Notes: generated by a model not told the origin, from the sequence alone. 64,000 nucleotides of DNA from Psoroptes ovis (GCA_002943765.1 PQWQ01000005.1:2516001-2580000); one strand, 5' to 3'. Counted from the stretch's first letter, positions 11,011 to 23,061 are shown. Program-made: numbers and translations.

Positions 11011-12648
11011 ATGACAGCCCATACATGTGCCTTCTGCGGTACAAGTATGAATATTTCAACATTTTTGCATTATTCAAATATGAATATTCCATGTTGAAAA
11101 TATCATTTTTACATTAAACATGCGTGACAAGATAACCATGATCGAATGATATTTAAACGATTGAAAAATGTTCTTTTTGAACATGCTTGTTTTTCATTTG
11201 ATTTTTCAATGTTCAATCGTTGTCATCGTTTGTTGTTGAATTGTGATTGATATATCAACAAAATAAAATCATCTAAATTGTCATAATCGACAATCAAATT
11301 ATTCGAGCTTCGTCATCAACTACTCAGATTCCATAATCTCATGAAAAAGAATGGGATGAAAGGCAGAGCTCATCATAGTGTAACATCGAGCGCATGCATT
11401 GATATCTTGGAGCCCTTCGTAATGCAATTACTAAACGAATCATTGTGGAGATTCATGACCAGATTGATTTAGTCCGATTATCTTCAAGAGCAGTTCATCA
11501 AAACAATCCCAAATTCGATTGTCCCGGTTGAATATAACCTCGAAAAAATTCACAAGAAATTTTATTACATACCAATAAAATCGATCATTGTGAACTACAT
11601 TGTGAACGATGAACTTGTCCAAAATTATCGATAACGAAAATGATACAAATTGCTCGAAATATGTTTGTGAGAATGATTTTACCGACAAACTCAGACTCAT
11701 AATCTATGCAGACGAATTCGTCATGACGACTCCGATGCAAGAATCGAGCAATTTCAATAAAGTTTACGTTTTATATTTGGACATAGACAACCATCGATAA
11801 AAACGAAACGAAGGGACATCAATCTTTTCATGATATGGCGTTCAGTCGACATGAAAGAATCGGAAATGTCGTGGAAAGATTTGATGAAACCAGTGACTAA
11901 AGATATTTCGGACTCAATTCGAGACAATGTTGAGTACCACAAAAGGAATATTCAAGTTTGTCTATCGCATATTTTGGGTATGTAATTTTGCTTCTTTCAT
12001 AATGATTACGTTTATAATTTTTTGATTCAAATTAATGTTTTAGGAGACAATTATGCGAAGAGAAAATTGCCCGAAATCAATCATCCCAGCGATTTACTCG
12101 AATGGATTTTTGACAATGATTTGGAAGAGCTATTTCCTAACGTGAAAACAGCAGTGCAAATATTGCTTCCAGTGCCAGTTTCCATCGCTAAAAGAGAGCG
12201 ATTTGGATAGATCTGAAAAGAGTTCAAGTCCGAGGAAAAGGAATGCAAAAGTTAGAATTTGCAACTCGCTTCATCGAAATGTTTCCGGCGACAATCATGA
12301 ATGTGTGGAATCTATGTTTATGATCCCAAAATTCATTTCATGTCACATTATGCGGATATAATAGAATTTTATGGCCCTCTGCGAAGATATAGCACGGAGA
12401 AATATGAACGGAAACATTCATATTTGAAACAGTTGCTGATTACTTCGAATAATTATCGTAATCGTCCCTTTTCGGTGTCTAAAAAACACCAAATATCGCA
12501 GCTCTTCTTAGACGAAGAAGAGGATCTAGCGACAGTAGGGACAGATATGCAATTACCGGCAAAATATCATCCTTTCAAGTTATATCACAAAATAGTTTTG
12601 AATACAGAGACCGATTTTGTGGAGGCTTTGATCTCTCTCAAGACATGA
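11011..12648 (+). pseudogene. Decayed transposase-like gene with one recognisable intron
   Basis: Fragments in changing plus-strand frames line up as one protein of a metazoan transposon-associated family that I recognise by motif but cannot name. Near 11011 there is a CxxC zinc-finger-like start (CAFCGTSMN). From about 11290 come relics such as HKKFYYIPIKS, then LRLIIYADEFVMTT at about 11685. A block then ends ILG| at a GTATGT donor (about 11977); after a 66-bp intron ending TTTTAG it resumes as |DNYAKRKLPEI (about 12044). IWIDLKRVQVRGKG and ATRFIEMFP follow in another frame, then YDPKIHFMSHYAD, FYGPLRRYSTEKYERKHSYL and KKHQISQLFLDEEE to the stop at about 12648. At least one in-frame stop (about 11468) and two or three frameshifts make a functional product unlikely. 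It is the only coding-like sequence between genes B and C. Confidence 0.5.
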
Positions 12649-13093
12649 TCACACAATAATTCATTCTTATTCAAGTACGACAATTCATTGATGGTGAATC
12701 ACACGATAAAATAGAATTTCCCTTGGTGGATCAACAGTCCGAGTCCATGATACATTCATTTAATTATTTTCATTGTTTCAATAGACTTGTAAGAATTATC
12801 ACACAATAAAATTCATTCATATATTTAACAATAACAATCAAACATTTGATATTTGAATCAATCGATACGATTAAATAAATCAATTTTTTTTCAATTGTTT
12901 AAATGTTTAATGAGATAATGTAATTGTTATGTGTAATGGACAGTGAACATATGTAAAATATGTTTACTTGTTTGAAATATGATGATGAATGATGATTCAT
13001 TGAATCTTAATGCATTGATGCTGATGAATTGATTAATGTTGATGATTTCAATTTAGGCTTGCAGTGATTCATTGGATGCAAATACAGTGACCG
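12649..13093. other. Intergenic spacer downstream of gene C
   Basis: AT-rich, with a loose ATGATGAATGATGAT-like low-complexity patch near 12980-13040. No gene is seen. Confidence 0.45.
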
Positions 13094-14788
13094 CTAAAAT
13101 TTATGCGCACATCGATTACGAAAATTTCCTAGATAAAAATTTGATACCATTATGAATATGGTCAAATAGGCGAGTACTAACTGTATAATGAAAATAAATT
13201 GAATTAATAAGAATTATTTTTTTTTCTGTTTAGTTTCAATCAAGAAACAAACCTTGGCCATTGTTTTGAATGATATACTACCGAAAAATCCATATCTAAA
13301 ACAATATTGTTCACCTTTCAATAGATAATAATAAAGATCTGAATATTTTAATTTTAGCCGTATATTTTTGGTTGTAAATACAATGATTTTTGGTAAATAA
13401 TATTTCATATATTCTAAATAAATTATAATTAATGCTAATGATGTTGAAAATAATGATACACAAATTGTATGTATCAAAATAACAAATAAATAAATAATAC
13501 GTTGATTAAAACTTAAATAACCGAATGATAATAAACATAATATTAATACATTCATCGGTACGCCAAGCAATAATTCTTGACAAAATGCATCATTCCAATT
13601 TTCATTATTCATTTTGATTAAATTCGTTGATAATCGATTATGTTCAATTAAAATTGATCGTGAATGCCAATTGAATAATTTTTTTCTCCTTCCATCAACA
13701 CTATCTAGGCAATCATATATACAATTGATTCGATTACATTTAAAATTGAAATGAACATTTTTAATTGATCGTATCATTTTTTTATTCATATCTCTAAAAC
13801 GTAAACAATAAACAATCGACATCATTATCATTGTGTGAATTGTGAGCATTGTTACTTGTATTAAATTCACAGAACAATTAAAGATTAATATGAATTCAAT
13901 TATAAATGTAAACCATTGAATCAAGCTTAAATTGTAAAGTATTTTTGAAAATTCCATTGAAAAATGTATGAAAATGCCTGTATTTAGACATACTAAATGT
14001 AAGAAATTTTAATTAACAGAATGATCAACATATCAATGAATTTGTAGATAATTACCCAAATAAATATGAACGAAAAGATCAAGTTTTGTTTGTATTAACA
14101 TATAAATAATGATGAATACACGTGCACGAATCGGTGCTTTGGGAAAAATTTTCATTGGATTTTTTCGAAATGAGCAACGATGAAATTTTTCCATTTGAAT
14201 CCATGATTCAAACCATGCTCGAAACCAATAATATTTTGCATAGAAAAACATCAAATTGATTGATTTTGATTTTAAATTGCTTTTTGATTTTGAATTCAAA
14301 TATATTAATTGTTTTTGTTTAATCGATTTTTCAATCAAATCATTACGATTGATATCTTTGCTATGTTCAAGATAATGTTCATAATTGATGACCATTAAAT
14401 CATACATTACTTTAAATGTTATTTTTCTATTTAAATCATTTTCATTTTTAACAAATCTATCATAATTATAATATGCATCGACTGATATGAATAACAGTAA
14501 AAATCCTAACATTATAACAATGTAGAAAAAATCATCATGCGATTTTCGATTTAATCGAAAATATTGAAAAAAATAATCATATTCACCATATAATGGAAAT
14601 ATGTTTGAATAATATTTCATCAATGTCATAATCATTGTTCGTAGCACATAAATCTTGACGATAATCATTTCAATTTTATATAATAATTTCAATTTCATAT
14701 TGAAATCTTTATATTGATCAAATTGATGATAAAAATTGTATAATTGTTTAGCTAATCCATGATTGAAATCATGAAATCGATGATACAT
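13094..14788 (-). CDS. Gustatory-receptor-like membrane protein, gene C (intact)
   Basis: Exons 14056-14788, 13253-13992 and 13094-13180 give 519 residues. The start is MYHRFHDFNHG. Exon 1 carries ESWIQMEKFHRCSF and ends TTG G|GTAATT. Exon 2 starts after CATTTAG, contains LRLKLKYSDLYYYLLKGEQY, and ends GCCAAG|GTTTGT, so it has AKV where most copies have SKV. Exon 3 starts after TATACAG with LVLAYLTIFIMVSNFYL. It runs six codons longer than usual (29 against 23), giving a basic, Cys-containing tail (RNRCAHKF). Intron 1 is 63 bp and intron 2 is 72 bp. Among the left-hand copies it is fairly divergent from the F-O group. The frame is open throughout and all splice sites are canonical. Confidence 0.75.
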
Positions 14789-15069
14789 TTTTTTTGGGGG
14801 GGATTATTTTTTTCAAAACTAAACAATTTCAATGATTTTTTTTTACAAGAATATTTGAAAATGTTTCTTTGTTTTTATGTAATTAAACAAGATATAATGA
14901 ATTTCATCATTCATATTCATGAATGATGAAAATTCTTCAAAATAATAGAAAAATTTAAACAATTATGAATGTTTGTTTGTAAGACAAATGAATAAATAAA
15001 GACATTTATGAAAGAAAATGAAATATAATGAAATTCAAAGGAATTTTCGACGTAAGCTTTTTGTATGAA

Positions 15070-15180
15070 CCCTAAATTTTCGATGATATTCTCGAATGAA
15101 ACATTACCAGACAATGAAAAATGGTGGAAAAAACCAAATGCCAAACGATATTTTTGCCCTATTAGTAGATAAATATTAGC
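15070..15180 (-). pseudogene. Relic of a receptor exon 2 C-terminal end
   Basis: A short minus-strand stretch reads LAFGFFHHFSLSGNVSFENI, matching the family's exon 2 end (CFTFGFLGNVSFETLSK) with a small insertion and substitutions. The usual AAG|GT donor is not preserved. Nothing upstream belongs to the same copy. It appears to be an old, worn-out gene fragment between C and D. Confidence 0.5.
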
Positions 15181-15561
15181 AATGATTGACGATAATTGAT
15201 CATGTTAATTACTGAATCATCATTGCTAATGTCTTATCCATCAAGCAGAAAAATGTTTTTCCATTGAAATCCAAATTCATAATCGATCCTACAATTTTCA
15301 ATGACCGAAATTTTTAATATAAAAATTTGAAACCATCACGAATAATGTTAAATATGGGAATAATATCTGTATGGATCAGAATGAGAAGACAAAAAAATAT
15401 GTTTGATCAGGTAAAATTGACAAAGTACATCAATTCACAAACCTTTGATAATGTTTGAAATGATAGATTGCCTAAAAATCCAAGCGTAAAACAATATTGT
15501 TCACCTTTCAAAAGGAAATAATAGAGATTTGAATATTTCAATTTCAGCCGTATATCAGTTG

Positions 15562-15960
15562 TGTGTTGGGAAAATTTCAAAATGGTCAATTTTAACGTAT
15601 AAACCACTTTCAATCAATATTGCCTTTTGATTTCTTCGGTCCAAACAAAACACAAACACATTTCGAAAAAATAGTGAACTTTATTCGTTGACGATCAAAA
15701 AAGCAATGAACAAAAATTGGTAAAAAATAACTAGCAAAAAGGGAAAAATGATAAGAAAAAAAAAATGCTTTTTTTTAAAAACACGTTTTGTCAACCCTTT
15801 GTTAAGCAATGTACACAAGGTTGACCTAAACTGGTTTCGAGGACGACGATAAACAAAATTGCAACCTATTTGTTTACCCTCAAAACCACGTGGAATTTTC
15901 CAGTCTTTCTTCTTCTTAGGTTACGTCAAATGATGAAACTTTATGCTCGGTCTCATTACA
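15562..15960 (-). repeat. 3' LTR of BEL/Pao element 2
   Basis: 399 bp, matching the copy at 21261-21658 except for one extra A in an A-run near 15756-15765. The last codons and the stop of the polyprotein lie inside it. Confidence 0.9.
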
Positions 15961-18900
15961 CTCCCGGCCCAAATAGATGAGACCGTTTACTGGTCGAATC
16001 AATATTCTGTCATTTAATTCCATTTTAATTTCGCGTGTAATTCCGTCGGATGATTTCTTGATATCAATTACTTTGGCGATGGGCCATTCATTTCGCTTTT
16101 TCATTAATTCAGGTATTAGGATGGAGTCTCCGACTTTGATTTCGGTTATTTTCGATGGATCTTTACGTCTTAATTCATTTAAATATTGCGATTCCCATAG
16201 TCGCTTGAATCGTTCTCTTTTCTCGATCAATTGTTTTGGCCATGATTCGTTGGTGTCGTTGAATGATTCAATTATCGATGCGTTAGATTTTCTACCGTAC
16301 GCGATTTCAAATGGGGTGATCCATTTATTATCGTCTAAAATTAATGGTCGATCGTTTATTGAAGCTTCTATTTGAAGGAAGACAGATCGAGCTTCTTCTA
16401 TTGACTTAAATGATTTGTCGAATGTTGACAAACATCGCTTAACGATACCTATCATTCGCTCTGCGCAACCGTTTTTCCAAGGTGCGTACGGAGAGCAAAA
16501 TTCCCATTGGATCGGTTCTTTTACAGATTTTTGCACTGTGACTAAGTTTTCGAACAATAACTTCAAATCTTTGGAGCATTTTTTGAAACTGGTGCCATTG
16601 TCGCTGAGAATGTACGATGGAGTGCCAACTCTAGCGAACAAATTATTTAGTGCAATTTTTGTTGACGATGCGCTCAATGATTTAATAATCTCGATGATAA
16701 CCATTCTCGATATTAAGCAGGTTGATAAAAGGCCATATATTTTAGAACCATTTTTTAGATAGATTGGACCAAAAAAGTCTAGTGCAATGTTGTTGAAAGG
16801 AGGCACATTAAAATTGGTGCGTACCTCCGGAATCGGTCCAAGTGGTTGTCTAATCGCTGGTGCCCTTAATTTGGCACAGGTTCTGCATTTGCTTATAAAC
16901 TTCCTGACCAAACGATCCAGATTAACAATATGATAAATTGATTTGATGTGTGCACTCGTTGTTTTAATACCTCCGTGGAAACACTTTTCATGATAATAAG
17001 CAATCAGTGCGTCCACCAAATTACTCGTATTCGGTATAAATACAGGTGAAAACTGAGGATCTCTGGTTCTACACCTCAAAACGCCATCAATATTGTCCAT
17101 GTTCAAAGCTGTACTATTTGGATCGAATTCGAATTGTGCAAATTGATGAATCAATTTCCATTTATCAATAGATGATATATCTTTCTCTGTAATTTTATCG
17201 ATGAAATCAAACATTTCTTGTATTGTAGATAATTTCTTGAATTCGTTGATGTGGTCAGCGTATTCGAATCTGTCAGCAGTAATGGCTGAAACTTTATAAA
17301 CTTCAATGGCCTTCGTATTATCATCATTAATCGCGAATGTATTAAATTTTGGTTTAAATTTTCTTATAAATTGTTTAGTAGATACGATACGGCTGAAGAG
17401 ATCGGCCGGATTGCTTTGGCCAGTAATATGACGGATTGAAATATTATGTTGATTGACAGATTTCATAATTTTAAGCAATAATGTTGCAATACTTCTTTTT
17501 TGTGCATTTGGTGTCACTTTTAAACGGTCAATGTTTGCGTGAGAATCGGTGTAAACAACTAACGGTAACCCAAAAAGTTCTTTGATCTTAACTAATTTCT
17601 TAATAAGTTCGTGTAATGACAATAATTCTAATCGAACGATCGACAATGTTTCTTTACGTGGTGATAATTTAGATTTTCCATAAATAAAATTGAATTGATC
17701 TTCATTCTTTTGATAAATAACATAACCGTAAGCATTCATTGAGGCGTCAGCAAAACCGTGAATTTCTCCATTTGTTGTTATACGACGATCAACGTTTATA
17801 TCGAATAATGAATCAGTGTTGAGGATATGCTTGTTGACTTTATTGGTGACATCTTCGGGCAATTCTTCATCCCAATTATATTCAATTATATCTCGAAATT
17901 CGTTTCGTAGGAATAGTTTCCAAGGATCAAGAATTCCATATGGGTCGAATATTCTGCCAATAACGGAAAGTAAGTCTCTTTTTGTTTTAATCGTTGGCAA
18001 TTCAATTCGATTGATATAGATTTTATCTTGCCTTTTGTTCCAAACAACTCCTAAAACTCTTGTCGTCTCTGTTGAATTTTCATCAAATTTATTCTGTATG
18101 TGATTACTGTTTGAATGGATCTTCTGCAGTTTGAATCCTGCGTTGTTGAAATGATCATTTGCTTTTTCAATATCATTTTTAAAAGCATTTTCATTGTCAT
18201 TAGCTAGGATGATGTCATCCATGTAAATTGATGTTGACATTCGCTGCAGATTGTTGTCTGTGAGTAATTTTTTGGTCACAGCCATCAATATTGCTGGAGA
18301 CGAGATTAAGCCAAATGGCAAGACTTTTAACTGGTATATTCTTATTTTATTATCTCCATCGATCCATAGGTAGCGAATGTATTTTTGATCTTCTTGGTGT
18401 ATCATAATTTGCAAAAAAGCTTTTGATAAATCTGCTATAATTGCAAATTTGCCAAATCGAAATTTCATTAAATGGTCGAATATTTCAAGACTGCTTGAAT
18501 CGCCTTTCCAAAGAGTGTCGTTTAATGATTGATGACCAAAGGATGCATTGAATACGACACGTATTGGAGTCGTTGCCGAATCGCGATACACTGGATGGTG
18601 AGGCAGAAAGTATCCATCTCGATCCATCACTTCTATTGCTTGATCGTTGTCATAATATTGCATTAATTGTTGTTGGTAAACTTCTTTCATATTATTCTTT
18701 TCTAAAACATTAATTAATCTTCTCAAATTCGATAAAGCTGCTTCGAAATTGTTCTTAGGTCTAATATCGCTGAGGAATGGTAATCGCGCTTCATATCTGC
18801 CACTTTCAGTCTTTTTGATGATCAAATCGTCGTTATCTGAACCAAAATCATTCGTTTCATCTAGTATGTCATTCATGTTGTCAATCATTATTTTGTCTAA

Positions 18901-20919
18901 ATTATCATCATTATTCTTAATACTATATAATAACTTATTGCAATAATTTTTTGGTTTGAATCGAACGGTACCAAACATCGTTACCTTTTCAAGTCTATTC
19001 ACGTCATCATTATATAATTTGTGCAAATTATCCGTACCGATAATTATTTGATTGTCGTCGTTCAATCGAGCCACTCTCAGTTCGACAATCGTTGTTACTT
19101 TGCCGTCGGTTATTTCTAAAGATGTTTTCTTATTACTGCAGGCATTGTCACCAAATGGAGTAAATGCATATGTGTTACTTGTTGGTTTGACACTATCTTG
19201 TAATATCAATTCTTCACTAATAAATGAGATATCGGATCCTTCATCAAGTAACATTTCACAATACTTATCCTTACAGGTGCCGAAAATTGTAGGTCGTGTT
19301 TCATTTTGACCTAATTTGGTTATTTTAAACACGTTGATTGATCTGTATTCTTTAGTTGATGTATTTGTATTCGGCTGTTCTAAATCTTCATCATCATAAT
19401 CAATATAATCTAGTTCGTCTGTGATATTAGCTATTGATACTTTTTCACAATTGAAATTGTCATTCAAACTGATGGCCGAAATTTTTGCAGAATTTATATC
19501 AGTATTTCGCAGATCGTTTAATAATTCTCTAGCTTTAGCCAATTCTGAATCATGATTCATATCTTGATTTCTCGTTTCATTCGTTGTTATGGATGATACT
19601 TTGGCTGCATTGCTAAATCTGACGAAATCATGTAATTCGGTAGCATGATGCTTCTTGCAAATGTTGCACGTGAATTTTTGCTTGCAGTCTCTAGCTTGAT
19701 GATTCTTTCTCAAGCATTTGAAACATAAATTCTTGTTTTTAATTGTTGATGATAGCAAGGCGTTGTCATAATTTTTTACGCAGTCAAATTGTCTGGGATG
19801 GGAACTATTACACAGGTCACAAATTTTAGTTGAGATAAATGACACTTTTGGATGCTGGATCCTTGGGCCTTTAATTTCGGTATTTCTATTAAATTTAGTC
19901 AATATATTACTGTGAATGATGTTCGCTGTTTTTTGGTACATTTTGCGTATATGATTAGCCACTTGTGAAATGTTTTCACATTCTCCAATTATGTTGCGCA
20001 TTTCTTGATAGTATAATTTCATCGCTATAGCTTCAATCAATTGAGATACGCCATTATAATTCATATTTTTCAATGTTAAATCGATATTTTCGACTACATC
20101 TAGTAGTTTTTTCAAATTTTGCAGGTCGTTTTCGTTTCTAACATGATCTAATTTATTGATCGATGCTTTAAGTTCTAGAATTACTTTCTCTGATCGATTA
20201 TAGCTGTTGTTGAGATTGTACCAGATTTCGTATGGCGAACAGTTGTTGCCAATCCATATGTTCACTTGTCTATTAGGTTCGCCAACTGTGGATTTCTGAA
20301 TCAATAGTTTCTTTTGATGATCTGGTATTGTGCTGCTGTTGATGACCATTGCTTCCATTGTGGTACGATATGATGGCCAGTTGTTGTAACTACCATTAAA
20401 TTGGGGAAGATTTTGGTTGATGTTCATCAATTCAATGCTTTCAGCCAATTTTTGAAAGGCATTCATATTTCTGTCCTGGATATTCAGGGATTGTAGTGGC
20501 ATTTCTTGCTGTTGTAGCTGAATCGGTTGTTGTGGCGTTGATTGCTGTTGAGCTTCACTAGTTGATTGTCTTTCGTTTTCTGTTCCATTTGTGAAATCGT
20601 TTGAGCTGCTATGGCGGTCGTTGTCATCGATTATATCTGTATGGCTGATGATCGTTGCTTCGATTTGATTTTCAAATTTTGTTAAATAATTGTCAATCAT
20701 ATTGGTATATTTTTCCATTTTCTCTGCAAATTCTGCTGGCACTTCAATTTCTTCTTCTTCGCAAGTAGCGACCAGATGCTCTATTACTTGATCGTGCAGC
20801 GTGTCTAATTCGACTCTCAATTCCAGTGCTCTGTCACGACTGAAGTTTCTTTTATTAGCCAGGGATATCTGAGTTCGACATTGTCTTAGTTTATTTTTCA
20901 AATCTGTTGGCAATTCCAT
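15916..20919 (-). CDS. BEL/Pao Gag-Pol polyprotein, intact
   Basis: A single uninterrupted 1667-residue polyprotein. Gag (first about 340 residues) has a Gln-rich patch and the DUF1759-type region usual in BEL elements. Three Cys/His knuckles follow at about residues 370-430 (CDLCNSSH, CFKCLRKNHQARDC, CNICKKHH). The aspartic protease site is LDEGSDISF at about 560. Reverse transcriptase has YMDD at 899-902, then RNase H. The integrase has an H2C2 region (HEKCFHGG ... CRTCAKL) and the triad in ALDFFGP, SDNGTSF and CAERMIG at about 1380-1490. The C-terminal strand-rich domain includes VGDSILIPE. The frame runs 45 nt into the 3' LTR. DEG in place of DTG/DSG at the protease site is notable. All enzymatic motifs needed for retrotransposition are present. 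Confidence 0.92.
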   Translation of the reverse strand: MELPTDLKNKLRQCRTQISLANKRNFSRDRALELRVELDTLHDQVIEHLVATCEEEEIEVPAEFAEKMEKYTNMIDNYLTKFENQIEATIISHTDIIDDNDRHSSSNDFTNGTENERQSTSEAQQQSTPQQPIQLQQQEMPLQSLNIQDRNMNAFQKLAESIELMNINQNLPQFNGSYNNWPSYRTTMEAMVINSSTIPDHQKKLLIQKSTVGEPNRQVNIWIGNNCSPYEIWYNLNNSYNRSEKVILELKASINKLDHVRNENDLQNLKKLLDVVENIDLTLKNMNYNGVSQLIEAIAMKLYYQEMRNIIGECENISQVANHIRKMYQKTANIIHSNILTKFNRNTEIKGPRIQHPKVSFISTKICDLCNSSHPRQFDCVKNYDNALLSSTIKNKNLCFKCLRKNHQARDCKQKFTCNICKKHHATELHDFVRFSNAAKVSSITTNETRNQDMNHDSELAKARELLNDLRNTDINSAKISAISLNDNFNCEKVSIANITDELDYIDYDDEDLEQPNTNTSTKEYRSINVFKITKLGQNETRPTIFGTCKDKYCEMLLDEGSDISFISEELILQDSVKPTSNTYAFTPFGDNACSNKKTSLEITDGKVTTIVELRVARLNDDNQIIIGTDNLHKLYNDDVNRLEKVTMFGTVRFKPKNYCNKLLYSIKNNDDNLDKIMIDNMNDILDETNDFGSDNDDLIIKKTESGRYEARLPFLSDIRPKNNFEAALSNLRRLINVLEKNNMKEVYQQQLMQYYDNDQAIEVMDRDGYFLPHHPVYRDSATTPIRVVFNASFGHQSLNDTLWKGDSSSLEIFDHLMKFRFGKFAIIADLSKAFLQIMIHQEDQKYIRYLWIDGDNKIRIYQLKVLPFGLISSPAILMAVTKKLLTDNNLQRMSTSIYMDDIILANDNENAFKNDIEKANDHFNNAGFKLQKIHSNSNHIQNKFDENSTETTRVLGVVWNKRQDKIYINRIELPTIKTKRDLLSVIGRIFDPYGILDPWKLFLRNEFRDIIEYNWDEELPEDVTNKVNKHILNTDSLFDINVDRRITTNGEIHGFADASMNAYGYVIYQKNEDQFNFIYGKSKLSPRKETLSIVRLELLSLHELIKKLVKIKELFGLPLVVYTDSHANIDRLKVTPNAQKRSIATLLLKIMKSVNQHNISIRHITGQSNPADLFSRIVSTKQFIRKFKPKFNTFAINDDNTKAIEVYKVSAITADRFEYADHINEFKKLSTIQEMFDFIDKITEKDISSIDKWKLIHQFAQFEFDPNSTALNMDNIDGVLRCRTRDPQFSPVFIPNTSNLVDALIAYYHEKCFHGGIKTTSAHIKSIYHIVNLDRLVRKFISKCRTCAKLRAPAIRQPLGPIPEVRTNFNVPPFNNIALDFFGPIYLKNGSKIYGLLSTCLISRMVIIEIIKSLSASSTKIALNNLFARVGTPSYILSDNGTSFKKCSKDLKLLFENLVTVQKSVKEPIQWEFCSPYAPWKNGCAERMIGIVKRCLSTFDKSFKSIEEARSVFLQIEASINDRPLILDDNKWITPFEIAYGRKSNASIIESFNDTNESWPKQLIEKRERFKRLWESQYLNELRRKDPSKITEIKVGDSILIPELMKKRNEWPIAKVIDIKKSSDGITREIKMELNDRILIRPVNGLIYLGRECNETEHKVSSFDVT

Positions 20920-21260
20920 TGTTATTGAACGATTGCTGATTTTTTCTATTATTTTCTAAACTTTACTTTATTCAATCGAATCAATAATTTAATTTTTTAC
21001 CAATATTCTTAATCTTAACTTTGACGATGCGAATAATCTCAATATTTAATACTTGATGCCAATAAAAGCTTGATACCAAATTCTTTCTTGATCAAAGCAC
21101 TATTTCTTTAAAATTTTATCTCGCTGCCGATAATTTTTTCTTAATCGTCGATACGTACCAGTTTACTTTAATCTAATAACTTTTTTCGAACTTCTGCCAA
21201 CCGATGCGGACCTTTTACCGTGGACAAATTAATCGTTGATTAATTAAATCAATTTTAATG

Positions 21261-21658
21261 TGTGTTGGGAAAATTTCAAAATGGTCAATTTTAACGTATA
21301 AACCACTTTCAATCAATATTGCCTTTTGATTTCTTCGGTCCAAACAAAACACAAACACATTTCGAAAAAATAGTGAACTTTATTCGTTGACGATCAAAAA
21401 AGCAATGAACAAAAATTGGTAAAAAATAACTAGCAAAAAGGGAAAAATGATAAGAAAAAAAAATGCTTTTTTTTAAAAACACGTTTTGTCAACCCTTTGT
21501 TAAGCAATGTACACAAGGTTGACCTAAACTGGTTTCGAGGACGACGATAAACAAAATTGCAACCTATTTGTTTACCCTCAAAACCACGTGGAATTTTCCA
21601 GTCTTTCTTCTTCTTAGGTTACGTCAAATGATGAAACTTTATGCTCGGTCTCATTACA
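21261..21658 (-). repeat. 5' LTR of BEL/Pao element 2
   Basis: 398 bp, nearly identical to the 3' LTR. On the minus strand it starts TGTAATGAGACC directly after the interrupted receptor exon 2. Confidence 0.9.
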
Positions 21659-23061
21659 GTTGTGAATGTAATTATTTTTGGTAAATAATTTTTAATACTT
21701 TCTAAATGAATTATAATCATTGAAAATGATGTTGTAATGAATATAACACTGAATGAATCGATAAATAATATTGATGAATATAATGATCGTTGATAAATAC
21801 TTAAATAACCGAATGTTAATAAACATAATAACATTACATTCAACAGGATACCGATTATTAATTGTTTACAAAATGAATTGCTCCAATTTTCATTGTTCAT
21901 TTTGATAATGATCAATGATAATCGATTATGTTCATAATGAAATAATTTCAAATGATTATAAAGTAACTTGATTTCATTTGTATTCCTAAAATTACAATAA
22001 GTTTGATTATATTTGCTATTATTATAATTAATTCTATTGACCAATGATAAGAATTTTCTATTTAAATCTCTACAATGAAAACAATATATGATTATAATCA
22101 TCATTGTTGAATGTACTGTCAATATTGATGTCTGTAATAAAATGGTAGAACAATTGAATACTAATATGATCTCGATTATCATTATTATCCACTGGAAAAC
22201 GTTTAAATTATATTCCAAATTTGTAAATTCATAAATGAAATATACAGCTATTCCTGTTTTAAGGGTAACTAATGCAGAATCGTTTAATAATTGAGAAATA
22301 ATTGAATAATAATTTCAATCAAATTTCTTACTAGAATAAATATGTGTGGATAGATTAAATTTTTCCGTCAATATCATATAAATTATCAAAAAACTACGTG
22401 CATTTTTCGGAGCATTTTTAAATAATTTCATATGATTTTCATTCAATGAACAACGATTAAATTTATCCATTTCAATCCAAGATTCGATCCATGCACGATA
22501 CCAATAATATTTTTCATAAATTTTTCGAAACAATCTGCATATGATTCGATTAGTGTTTCGAAATTTTAATTTCATATATTTCATTTGTCTTTGTTCAATC
22601 ATTCTCGCAATTAATTCCGTATCATCATGTTTATATTCAAGATAATGTTCATAATTAATAACCATTAATTCATATAAAATTTTAATAGTGATTGTACGAT
22701 CTAAATCATTTCTATTTTTAACGCATTTATCAAAATGATAATATGCTTCAGCACCAATTAATGATATTAAAAATCCTAATAATAGTAATATGTATGAAAA
22801 ATCATCATATGTTCGTTGATTATGACGAAAATATTGTAGAAAATAATCACATTCATAATAAAATGGAAACAATTCGTCTGAATAATGTTTCATAATGAGC
22901 ATTATTATAATTCGTAAAATATAAAACATTGTAATTATTGATTCAATTTTATAAATTTTTCTCAGTTTTGAATTGATATCTTGAAATTGATCACGTCGAT
23001 GATAATAATTATATAATTGTTTAATTTGTCCACGTGTAAAATCATGAATTCGTAGATACAT

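Larger units (their letters stand above)
15562..21658 (-). mobile_element. BEL/Pao retrotransposon 2, complete
   Basis: A complete element of about 6.1 kb with LTRs at 21261-21658 (5') and 15562-15960 (3'), read on the minus strand. The LTRs begin TGTAATGAGACC and end CCCAACACA. By eye they differ by a single A in one A-run (10 versus 9). GTTG flanks the element on both sides (15558-15561 and 21659-21662). Because of a TG repeat at the border, the true duplication could be 4-6 bp. A purine-rich tract (GGGCCGGGAG on the minus strand) abuts the 3' LTR. One intact polyprotein fills the interior. Near-identical LTRs imply very recent insertion. Confidence 0.92.
15298..23061 (-). pseudogene. Receptor-like gene D, split by BEL/Pao element 2
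   Basis: Exon 1 is 22332-23061 (start MYLRIHDFTRG; donor TCT A|GTAAGA). An upstream in-frame ATG is possible, but family alignment favours this start. Exon 2 begins at 22268 after CATTAG and is interrupted after base 21659 by the 6.1-kb retroelement. The remainder resumes left of the element and runs to the donor TCAAAG|GTTTGT at 15443. Exon 3 is 15298-15366 (ILFPYLTLFVMVSNFYIKNF). When the insertion and one copy of the GTTG duplication are ignored, exon 2 counts to 725 bases, the length needed to keep frame. The gene therefore looks intact apart from the insertion. Reading into the element adds a short foreign tail and a stop. Confidence 0.8.

Noticed and set aside
14917..15144. 75-codon frame as a separate small gene
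   Set aside because: Its start matches the receptor exon 2 end and the rest is non-coding read-through; treated as a relic.
15977..19309. Plus-strand frames of 65-132 codons opposite BEL/Pao element 2
   Set aside because: Antisense shadows of the intact polyprotein.
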